Assembly: GCA_947623455.1 (NCBI GenBank)
Contig: OX392538.1
Location: 22,567,001-22,631,000 of the forward strand
Reading direction: 5' to 3'
Source of the DNA: Mimachlamys varia
Lineage: Eukaryota; Mollusca; Bivalvia; Pectinida; Pectinidae
DNA: 64,000 bases
Positions 25,501 to 37,500 of the stretch are shown piece by piece. How positions within the stretch are numbered: position 1 is the stretch's first letter; each line of letters begins with the position of its first letter. A program made the position numbers and the translations under genes. The notes below the pieces were generated by a model. That model did not search any database. It worked only from the letters and a program-made list of their open reading frames with translations, and was not told where the DNA came from.

Positions 25501-28500
25501 AACGGAGGTGTCCACTCTACAACGGGAGGGAAACATTCTTTAATGGAGGTCAAACTCTTAAGCGGGGGTGTCGCAATCTAGAACTGGAGTCTGGAGGGTC
25601 ACACTTTATAATGGCGTTCACACTCTTTGACGGGGAGTCACACCCAACAACGGAAGCGTCACACTCTACAATGTTGGTCACACACTTTAACAAAGGTGTC
25701 ACATACTAAAACTCGAAGGTCACACTAAAAAACAGGAGCGTCACACTCTATGAAGGGCGGTCACACTATTTGACGGGGTCGTCACACTCTACAACTGGGG
25801 GGGGGGGGGGTCACTCTCTGGTATCAAATACTAAAATTCTAAGGTCACATGCTAGAACTGGAGGGTCACATTCAATAATGGTAGTTTAACTCTTTATCGG
25901 GGAGTCACAATCAACAAAAAGATGGTCACACTCTTTAACGGGGGTCACACACTTTGGCGGGGTGTCACACACTACAATGGGAGGATCACACTCTATAACG
26001 GTGGTGATACCTACTTAAACTCGAAGGTCACATGCTAGAACTGGAGGGTCACACTCTACAAGAGTAATGGTCACATTCTATATCGAAGAAGGGATCACCC
26101 TCGACAGCGGGGTAAAAGGTAGCGGGAGTTTTTGCTTGTATAATATTACATGTATATAACTGTTTTCCTCACTCACCAACTAACTTCATATTCATGATTA
26201 TCCCATCAGTGTTGAAAAGTATCCTAATCCTAATCCTTTTGCTAATTTGGCAATAAAATTTATTGAAATGAAAAGTATCCTTATGATTTAAATTTCATTT
26301 AAAAGTAAATAGTTGTTGCTTGATACAATACAAAACGTCCCCGTGCTTGTCTAAGCCATCTCAATTTTTATGGAATTTCTTTTAAATTTACAAATGAAGA
26401 AGTCCGTTAAGATTTATAGTTAGATCCGATGGAAATACTTCGCTGAATGGTTTTGAATTTAAGCTGTTACGTTATATTATCAATTTGCGCTTGACAGTAT
26501 GTTTCCATGTGAGAAATTCCCGTTTTACTTAAGAATTTTATAAACAACTCTCTTCCTAGAAATAAACGCTGTCTATGAAAGCTTTTGAAAACCTGTTTTG
26601 GTGCAGTTTGATTCGATGGAAATAATTCGATGAATCCAACAAAACATTCTTATTTCCCAGAGAAAAAAACCCATATTCCCTTTAAATCAAATAGATTCGG
26701 TGCAAATGTTTGGTAAGTGTTATCAAATTCATCTTAGAATATTAGATTACACTTTTTTATTGGTTCCATATGAGGAATATTTTCACGTTCCCGATTTCCA
26801 GCAGCAACTTCATACATTTTGTTTGCTAGGCTAGATAAGGAATCTAAGCAATTTGTGATAATCGAAAAAGACTTGGATTGTTTTAATTTTGACCTATAAA
26901 ACATATTTTTCATTGTTAAGGTTCATTTAAAGATTGATTTAGTATACAAATAGTGAAAATATCCGTTGCCAGTATCAAATATTCCATTTGCATGCCCATC
27001 TGAAATGTTGACTCATTCACAAACGAATGTTTAGCTACTGTTGTCATAGGCATCACGTTTTTCTGTCACACCGGCTATTAAAAATGATCTGCGCATGTGT
27101 AACAGGAAGACGACAACGCGACAAGACGACAAGACGATAACCCGACATCAAGCCATTTTACCGCAACAATCCGAGATTCCGTACGCGCTAATTAGGGTGT
27201 TCAAAATCTCGTGATGTCGCCTTGTCGCTTTGTCGTGTTGTCGCCTTGTCGCGGTTTGAAAACGCAACAAGACGACATTTTATCTACTTAAATCGGGTTG
27301 TCGCAGTAAATCAACGCGACAAAGCGACAAGACGACAACACGACAAGGTGACAACACGACAACACGAGATGGCCGTAATCAGCCACCATATATTTTAACT
27401 TTTCTTTAGAACTTTACTATGTGTTAACTTGCAATATGTATTCATTTGGTTAAATAATAAGATATCATTGTATATCCTATATAAATGTCCGGTGCTTTAG
27501 TTATCGTTACTGCTCCCCGAGCATCTGACCCATCTAGACAACGGCTGCTTTGTAACATGAACTATTTTAATCCACATCATTTTAGTTGAGAAAATAACGA
27601 CCAGATATGATTCTGCCGGTTTGGTGAAATGTCCTGACTCTGACTGTGGACAAACAAACTACTACTGCAATCTTCTCTGCTCGAAGCAAACTAACGGAAG
27701 CTTGTGTAGTGAGTATAGTCCAATTTCATGTATATATTAGGAAAAGTTGCCCATGAGTCATCGCGGCAGGAATGAAATATGTTTAAACATTAAGTTGACT
27801 CTTTGATACACCAGTAGACAGTATCAATGTCTTGATTCTAAAAGCAGGGCATGTCACAGATACTTCCTTATCGATATCCAGCGAATACCTACTCCCTCTA
27901 CAATTCTGGAATATATTATGTTAGAACTGAAGGCACCCTCAAGTAACAACACCTGGCCAATCGCTAGCCTGATGCCCGTTCTTTCCGTTCTTTTGAAGAG
28001 TACAAAGGAGTCGCAACCAACTTTTAAAAAATCAGAGAATACAAAAGCGTCAACAAAACCATAATCCAACCTCAAAATCCGAACTCAAAATTCAAAGCTT
28101 GTGAATTTTACCGTTATGTGACCGTGAAATGTTCATAGTCACAGTTAATCTCATTTTAATAGTGGTATGGTACATAATATAAACATTTCGTAGCACACGG
28201 TTTGAAATTATACAGGACTAGTTTAATTTTTTTGGAAAGGGAGGAAAAGGGAGGAGAATGAGGAAAATTAAAGAATCCATATGGATTAGGAAGGAAGGGG
28301 AATCAATGAACAGAGACGAGGGGGACACCAGTTGAGACATCTTTATGACCCTATTTTAACATCCAATAAGGGGCGGAATGGGCAAACATCTTACCCGTCC
28401 CTCTGTCTACCTGTAGTATTAGAGTACATTTGGACGAAATGTCGCGCTACGTTTTTGACAGCTGACTTCTCTAACTCGCCCTATTTTGGGTAGTGAGCTG

Positions 28501-31500
28501 ATTTCAGCGGTCAGAACACCGACACTCGGCTATTGTACTCTTTGCTTGACAAAGGAAACATCCGTTTTCGAAAGATCGCAAATTAAGTTTTCAATTCCTG
28601 TTTGTGTACAAAACAAACTCAGTATATATCATAACTTAAAGCCTTTCCCTTCTGCTTTCCCATCTTTTGGCCCCTAGAATCACTGAAGAGTCCTAGGAGG
28701 ACGAAACAGCTGTATGGTGCAGTTTAATTTATTTTGTCGTCATACTGTATCTATTACTAAATTTAAAAGATCATCCGCGATATCCAGGGGTTACGCTCAC
28801 CTACACTCTCTACAACCTTAGAATATGTCATGGAAAAACTTTAAGGATCACCTCGTTGGTAAGGCCAGAAGACTGGTTCGACCATTTGATGTGCATCACA
28901 GGAATCTCGGGATCACATAACAGTAAAAATTGACAAGCTTTGAATTAGGTTGCGGCTCCTTTGTAATCTTCAAAAGACAGGCATGCAGCCGAGCGATTAG
29001 TCTTTTTTTCTGGAGCGTGCCTACACCTTTGCCTAACATATTCCAGAGGTGTTGAGTGCGTAGGTGAGCGTAACCCCTGAATATCGAGGATGCATCAAAA
29101 TATGCAAAATAATAAAGATATGATTTATCACCCGTTGACCGCAAAGGTGGAATTGTGTTCTGTTTAGTCTTTCCTACATTTAATAATTACCATAATTCAC
29201 CGAATGTCATACTCGTCTGATTGATTTGAAAAAAATATTTTCGTATTAGTTGAGTACAGATAAAAAGCTAGATAATGAAGTGTAGACATACATTCTTAAA
29301 TGTCCAAAGCAGTATGCACAAACCAAATGTATTATTTTTGTTGTACGATTGTAAAGCCGCAATATTCCTCTTCATCATATATATATGTCAGTATGCACTA
29401 ACTGTCGTTTTTGATGCATGAACATTTAATACTACATGGGTATTAAGCAATAACACCATATGTTTTTTATGCTGTTTCATTAAAAGTTTCCCTGAAAGCG
29501 ATGCCTGGCGAAATCACATATATATAAATCGAACAACCTGACTCGAAGTAAAACTTTTATGTCTCAAGTTTCTAAAATGATCTTCTTATCGACGTAAATA
29601 ATTTTCATGGGCTTATTTGACTACCAATCCCCGATTCGCCACCATTTGTAACTATAATATAAAACATTTCTTCCTGTCTCACTTTTGTTTTGTTTTAATA
29701 CTGACATTTAACTGATAATTATTTACGATTTAACAAGATAATTATATGCTTTTATGGAACAACATGCGTTCTTATGCGTTTTCCGTAATAAAGATTTTCA
29801 CAATTACCATTCACATCAAAATGTTACTTGTATTTCAGAGTTACATAATTGCAGCGGTTCCTATAACTGTTTGAAATCCAATAAGAAGATTCGAGACTCG
29901 CAAATATGCGATGGAAGAAACCAATGTCCGAAGGCCGACGACGAAGAAGACTGTAGCACGCTGATGCGGCCATTTTGTTTGTGCCTTCGATTAAAAGTGA
30001 CCACTCAAAAGGCTATTCCGCCTGATGCTAGAGTCACCGTCTCCGTTAGACCATTATTCAACATAAACACTCCAAACCAAAGCAATCAGAATATTATCCT
30101 CCTTTCAAAGGCTTATTATCTCTCATTTGATAACTTCCAGGATACATTTTCAAGGGACTTGTTCAGTATGTTCCCTAACGTAATACATTTGGATCTGTCT
30201 TACAGCAATATGCGTTACCTTCGTGGTGGTTCTTTTATTGAACTGCCACATCTTCGTCAACTTGACCTGTCTCATAATAACATCAGACAATTATCTACTG
30301 CCGTATTTAGCGGATTGTCTTCGCTCATAATTCTTGATTTATCTTACAATAAGATACTTAATTTTCAAGACAACGTTTTTAGTGAGTTATCTGGTCTTTT
30401 GCATTTAAAGCTTTCTCACAATAGAGAAGATAAAACGTTTGAAAAAAATATTCGACCAATAATATCAAATGGATTTCATAGCGGTGATGCATACAGCAAA
30501 GGGGTATTGTTGACCTCCGCTGTTTTTAAAGGCTTATATAAACTAGTTCATTTGGATTTATCAAGTAACTATATATCTAACATTCCTGTTAGTATGTTTG
30601 AAAAGCTCTCCACTCTGAAAGACCTTGACCTCTCAAACAATTTTATAGGTTATTTGGGTCTCCGCAATAACATGTTTTTGGGTCTTTTCGGTCTCAGAAG
30701 CCTTAAGTTATCTCACAATATGATATCCTACTTTCCAGACATTATGTTTAATGGACTCATGAACCTCACAATTTTGGATCTTTCATACAATAATCTATCA
30801 GATTCCGCTAATAACTTGCTTGATAGACTGACTAGTCTCTGTGACCTTGATCTTCCCCGTATCAGTCACTCGTTTCTTCATGATCACATGTTTAATGGTC
30901 TGAATAGACTTGGACGACTTAATTTATCCCATAATCAGATACAGCTAGATTTCCCCTACAACATATTTAATGGATTGACAAGTTTACAGATTCTCGATTT
31001 AACGTATAACCAAATCCAGACTTTACCAGGTCATGCTTTTGATGGCATTCCATGTATTGTGAACATCCATCTGTCCTATAATGGTTTAGCAAACATCAAT
31101 ACTTCAGTCTTTAGGGATCTGTCTAGGATAAAAAACATAGATTTTTCTCACAATGAGATATTTTTCACTGACGATTTTATGTTCTATGGATTGTCTAATT
31201 TAAGAAAGCTTGACCTGTCGCACAATGAAATTTTTCTTTTCGATCACGTGTTTTATGAAATGGTTAATCTGAACGTTTTGTATCTATCCCATAATAATAT
31301 ATCATCTATCCCTAATGAGACGTTCAATGGACTATTCAAAATGAGAAATCTGGTCATCTCCAACAATAGAATAAAGACTATCTCTTCAGAAGCATTCAGT
31401 AAACTTCACACCCTCACTTCTTTGGATCTGTCCCATAATGACTTAACGACAATTCCAACATTTCCAATAAATGCACAGCTCACAAACCTTGATTTATCAT

Positions 31501-34500
31501 ATAATGATATAACATTTATACAGCCTAGATCTTTCTTCAATTGCCGTCGTTTATTGAGACTGAACGTAATTGCTAATCCATTGGAAGTCCAGGAACAAAT
31601 GTTTGACGGTTTGGTCAGGCTTAAGTTTCTATTTACCGATACTATGTTTGCATGTTGTGTCAAACCGAAATCTGTCGAAGATGATAAGTGTTTGAAAGCC
31701 AAATGTTTCGCTGCTTCTTGTGCGGTACAGTCTGACGCCATATCTTCGTGTCAGACATTAATACGCTACGAGGTACTGCGAATCTTCCTGTGGATAATTG
31801 GGGTCTGTTCTGTTGTAGGAAACGCAATTGTTATTGCATATCGCGTAATTCTCGACAGAGATAACCTCACAAAGAGTTATTCTGTTTTTGTTCTCAATTT
31901 GGGTATATCCGATTTTTTCATGGGAGTGTATCTTGTTGTCATCGGTTCCGTAGATGCATACTACGAAGGTGTGTACGCGTTAAATGCAGCAGACTGGAAG
32001 GCAAGCCTGTTATGTTCAGTAGCTGGGGTGTTATCCACGGTGTCCAGTGAAATGTCTACTTTTATAGTTCTGCTTGTCACCATCGACAGATTCATAGTGA
32101 TCTTATTTCCAATGTCTCGTCACACGGGAAGGAGTATTACCTGGAAACAAGCTACAGTCGTGTGTGTAATCTTGTGGATAGTTTCTTTCATGCTTGCTGT
32201 CGTTCCTACCTTTTTAGCGCAGTCTTATTTCAAAGGTAAATTTTACTCACAATCGGGTGTGTGTCTCGCTCTACCGCTTACTGCTCATGAACAGACAGGT
32301 TCGGAATACTCAGCTGCGGTGTTTGTCGGCCTCAACAGCTTTCTCTTTGTGGTGATCCTTGTTGGACAAATAGCTATCTTCATCGGTCTTAAGAGGAGAC
32401 GCAATATTTCTTCTCAAAGTCAAAGACGGGATATGGAGGTTGCAAAAACTCTCTTCCTGGTGGTGGCGACTGACTTCTGCTGCTGGTGTCCAATAGGCGT
32501 AATGGGTAAGGGTTAAGCAATGTTACACATGTAATATCGTTTATGTTTACTAACGTATTAGGATTGCATGTTTAACATTGTTGATTATGAACTCAAATAT
32601 TATCTATCTTAAAATTTTGAATCAATTAAATTCACTATAAACAAATTCACTTTTAATGTGATACATCAAATCATTGAATTATAAAACTTGTATAATGTCT
32701 ATTCAATATGTTGATGCAAATCTTTGTTATTAATTGAAATTTCATAATCATACTTCAATGTTCAGCTAAAACACAGAGTAAAAACATCACGTTTTTGTAC
32801 TATCTGTGAAGTTCAAAACAAATCTTTAAATGTGGTAGTTTGTACATCAAACTTAAAAGTAATCAGATGTTTAGATATTTTACACTCTTATATTTCCAGG
32901 GGTGGTGTCCTTATACGGCTACCAAATCCCGGATTTTGTGTACGCGTGGGTGATGGTGTTTGTGCTGCCGGTGAACGCTGCCATCAACCCGTTCCTGTAC
33001 ACATTAGCCGCAGTCTGGAGGCGCAGACGAGCTGCTGCTGCTGTAAGTATTCATTAATTAACAATTTTACAGAAAGTTTTTATTTTGCTGTTGATCAATG
33101 TTCATGGGATGTTATTTATCTATTCCTAGATTTAAAAGGTGCAGCAAATGTGTGTTACGTCATCTTTCATAATAGGGGGTGGCAGACTCTGCTGGTGGAT
33201 ATGTTAGGTCCGAGGTTTGCTAGGGCACAATTATATCATTTGAAAAGTGGCATGGTACATAGTATACGCATTTTTGTAGTACACGATTTGAACTAGTTTA
33301 ATTTCATTTCTAAATTTATAAAAAAGAGGCTTAACGCACATGATCCTTCAGCTTCTACATATACATTAGTTGTATCATCGAAGAGTCCCAAGAGGACGAA
33401 ACAGCTGTATGGTTAACTCATTTTTTTCGACAAACTGTATCTATTACTGAAAAAAGGTGCAGCATTTGTGTGTGTATAACGTCATCTTTGAATTGTACAC
33501 TCTGACCCATATACACAAATGAAATATATATCTGATAAAACATGATTTCTCATTATATAACATATTTATGCAATGTTATGTAACATAGTATTCTGATTGC
33601 TTACCTCTCTAATGGTCCTGTTATTGATTCAAGTCCTACAATATTGGCAAGGCCGAAGGCCAACGAAGCAGTCCGTCTTTATTCATTAAGTCTGTTCCAG
33701 TTACAAAAGTAATGCCAAACAGCATTTATATGTAAAACTATTTTTTAAACTTGTGTTAAAGGAACATAAAATAAACCCGTCGTCTTATCTTTCTCTGCAT
33801 GTGACGTCAGTATCGATAATGGATAAAACCGCTCTCAGGAATTTAAAGAGTAACTGTAGTGCAAATAGAAACTGCAATGATCAGACTCGTTGTGTCGGCA
33901 TTAATACATTGTCGAAATCCGCATCGAAATCGGCCGACCGGTTACAAAGTTACGACAGGTTGAAGTTTGGTTTTTTACCTGTTTTGCCACACGCTAATTA
34001 AGCGCACCGCGAACCGCTAAAAGTTGTGCACACGTATTGGTGACGTCACAACGGGAACACAAGAAATTGGGTCCTACGCATATGTCTCTCTATATATAAT
34101 AGTAATATGTACGTCTGGTTGATTAGTGATTCAAAATGTATTATACAATGAAATTAAGGGACGTACCATAATATGGGGGTCGGGAGAATAATCTGAAATC
34201 GTCATTGAAATAACTTTATTTTGATTCTTTCATAAATATAGTGTTTATTGATTGTTCAAATTCATTTTAATGGACCCATATATATATATGCGCTATCATA
34301 TTGTAATACTCTGTGTCATTTATAATGTCAGTTATACATATCATTTATCCAATGATTCAAGAGTGACTCTTATAATAATACCTTTGAATATTGTAAATCT
34401 CATGTTAGTGTCCATTATATTACGTAATCAGATTAGCGGGATAATCTACCTGGTCAGTTTGATAACTTCACACGTAACTTGTTACTCAAATAGCAAGTAA

Positions 34501-37500
34501 TTAACATTGGAGAGGGGTGGGGTGGGGGGGGGGGGGGGGGCTATCAAAGTTAACTAAATTGTAATAGTTGAGTATGTTGCGGTTATTATCCCCTCTTTAT
34601 AACTTCAAAATGTGTACTCTAAATCTGTAGTTACATCAGAGACGTATAAAGCCTTTATATGTCTCTGGGTACATGTAGATCTCGACTGGAACATAGACTA
34701 TCGAGTGCAAGTGCACGTGTATTTTTTGAAATCTCCGTAACCCACCGTCAACTCACACAGTATATGACACTTTTTTTAATTTCGAGTTTGACTCTTCTAT
34801 TCAACGAGAAAAGTTTTGTTGAAAACTTGCTTGATATGTCTCAGGGACGTATATGCACATATACGTCCCTGGTATGTCTGTATCACAGTTTTTTCATATT
34901 TTATTTTTAACATAAATGATTAAAATGCGGATTAAAACCAAAGGCACTTGTGGCAAGAAGAATAGCCATCTAAATATATAGATAACATAGCGAAATATGA
35001 TAATTAAAATAAAATATAAAAACTGAATTTTCAAATTTTCTTTTTATGTTATTAATCATCTAAAACCATATTGAAAATAATGGCAGCAGCTTGATACATC
35101 AAGCGGTTTAATTTTTTTGTGAAATTTAACCGCTTGACGTATCAAGCTGAAATTTGGCAATTACTTTCATTATGGTTTTAGATGATTAATAACATAAAAA
35201 GAAAATTGTTAAAGTCAGTTTTTATATTTTATTTTAATTATTCATATTTTGCAAATTATCTATATATTTAGATGACTATTCTCCTGGCAACAAGTGCCTG
35301 TGATTAAAACCAATTAAGTAATCTTCTCATCTTATTTTCAAATGATGTTCCATGTTCATTTTTGGTCAGTAAAACCAGGGACGTATACGTCCCTGGTAAA
35401 ACACAGGGGTTTTCAAAGATCTAACTATTTTTTTCTCAAACAGAATTCGAAATACATTGTCTTGATTTCTATTTCGATGTATGTGCCTGAAGACAGGTAA
35501 CATCAGGATTTCGCTCATATTCTATTTATTTTACAATATTCACCATTTGAAATGTTTTTTTTATACTGCATAGACATAAATAAATTATCAATGGATAGAA
35601 AGCTGTTAACTTTTATACACACCTATAATTTCTCAAACATATATAAGGATAAAAGAAGTCGAAATGTAATACCCGTCAAAACAGTTTATACAGGTCGAAA
35701 GCATTGATAAAAGTTATATATTTTTATTTTCCAATATACGTACATCGTATTGTACATATAAAAAGGCTGGTCTTGTCGTTCTATATGACGTTACTAACTG
35801 TTCTTAAAATAATCCAATAAAATACATGGTTTTCGAAGTTCCGAGTCTATACACGGAATTAGATTATATCTAAGTCCGTGGTCTAAAGTAACACAAATAT
35901 CCTTTTCCTTATCTGTTTGTTTGAGGTTGTTTCTAGGTAGTTTTGTATTTATACAGCCGACCGACATGCATTAGAAATTAAAAATTTTCAGCGTGCATTT
36001 TAAAATTTTAAAAGGTGTTACGATCAGTTCCTGCTGATATGTGCATGCAATCAACGTGACCATCAGTGAATACACACGCCGTTTTAGCGGTGTTATATGA
36101 AATAAAATATGAGAAAATTAATACCTAATCTTATCAAGTTCATGTTTTGAAGTCCGGCGGTTATTGATTTATGGTCGAGTGATCATGACCACGTGTGCCG
36201 CACACCTGTGGAACTCCCGACCCCCCTAACCACTAATTACGGCCCCCTGGGGCATACAACACTTTGGAATTATCAGTAGGGTCATTAATGAACTCCATAC
36301 AACCTGGATATATAATAAGTGCCATATTCTTGAATAGAAGACTCTATACAAATAACAAGTCGTAATACGATTCATACAATTTTAATATAATGACTACACA
36401 AGTCTATCAGTGCGGTCACCGTTGCGACGTCACTTCCGGTCGTATGGCAAAATCGGGGATTTTCTGATTTGCGTTCAGGTGTGAAATTTAGAAAAATGGT
36501 CAAAACTTCGTAATTTTTACAAAATTTTTTTTTCGTGAGAATTATCTCACTTACTATTTACCAATCTTTCCATACACAAAAGATGGTTTTGCACTACAGT
36601 TACTCTTTAAAAAGTAAAATGATTTTTTTTAACAATTAAGTTTATAAGCCTGAGCTCCGTGACAACAAAATGAAGAAGTCTAATAAGGTAAATGTTATTA
36701 GGCTGTTGTTTACAGTACAAAATAATGGCAGCCCGAAAAAATCTTCGAAGTTCATCTAGGTTTTTTCTAGACCTATCGGATCCGCCTTTTTCTTGCCTCC
36801 ATCCAGTGTACTTGCTCAAGAGGGTCTGCAACTTAGCTCTCCATTATTTCATAATTGATATGTGTTTCTTCTTTGTTACCATCTTGGAACGTTGCTGTGG
36901 AGACTACATCATGACGTCTATCACGCAATTTCCTATGTTTTTAACGCAAATGTTTCGCACCAAACCTTGTATTGACCGTGATGTTCTGTACTAGCCGACA
37001 TTTCTTGTATTGGTCAGTCGTTTGTTATGTATTTCTCGGCCCGATTTTTCCTTATTGCAACAATATTAAACTTTTTAATTGATAATACTCTATCAAGTGA
37101 AGCCGAAACTTCAAGCATTGTTTTCATTTAAGCAATGAATGTTTTTGGCATATATTGTTACAGTCCTATAACATACATTGCTATTGATTACAAACCTAAT
37201 AAAGCCCGGTAAATGTCAATGGACCTCACGATTAATGAATATACATTATGTATCACTCATTCAGAAACCCAATGTTGATGTGACTTCATAAATGTTGAAG
37301 ATATAATTTTTTTCTTAATGATGCGATAGGAACACCTTATACAAATTTTATGGAGTTGGACTTCGCGAAAGTTATCATAACTTGTTCAGGTTCATAAATG
37401 TTGTATAATGTTATACGCAATGTACATAATGTAAATACAATGTTTGAAATGTATTTAAAGAAATTGTCTCTGGCTTAAAAAACTTATCATTGTCGTCGGA

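Larger units (their letters stand above)
18431..27390. mobile_element. Foldback transposon of about 9 kb in receptor intron 1
   Basis: Both ends read TATGGTGGCTGATTACGGCC (18431 on +, 27390 on -). The inverted arms can be followed for about 1.2 kb (18431-19650 against 26108-27390). They start with about 290 bp of clustered TTGTCG/CGACAA motifs, continue with unique sequence and end at GCAAAAACTCCCGCTACC. Inside the arms lie oppositely oriented GAGTGTGAC minisatellites (about 19970-20900 and 25300-26100), then a 4.4-kb centre with younger insertions. No transposase was recognised. Modular TIRs built from short repeats resemble foldback (FB/TU/Galileo-like) elements. The flanks TTATTTTTA and TATATTTTA give no clean target duplication. 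Confidence 0.8.

Noticed and set aside
29754..29838. ATG at 29754 as the start of the receptor
   Set aside because: The leader MEQHAFLCVF is not a signal peptide, and a strong acceptor at 29838 with phase-matched upstream exons explains the frame better.
31406..31741. Minus-strand 111-codon ORF
   Set aside because: Antisense shadow of the LRR exon.
32832..33296. 154-codon ORF as a gene
   Set aside because: Wrong frame over the TM7 exon; the NPFLY-coding frame is the spliced one.
33753..34001. 82-codon ORF
   Set aside because: Overlaps the dispersed TTTAAAGAGTAACTGTAGTG repeat; no domain.
36692..36994. 100-codon ORF as a gene
   Set aside because: No domain and no splice or promoter context; located in the centre of a foldback structure. 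Kept only as a note.
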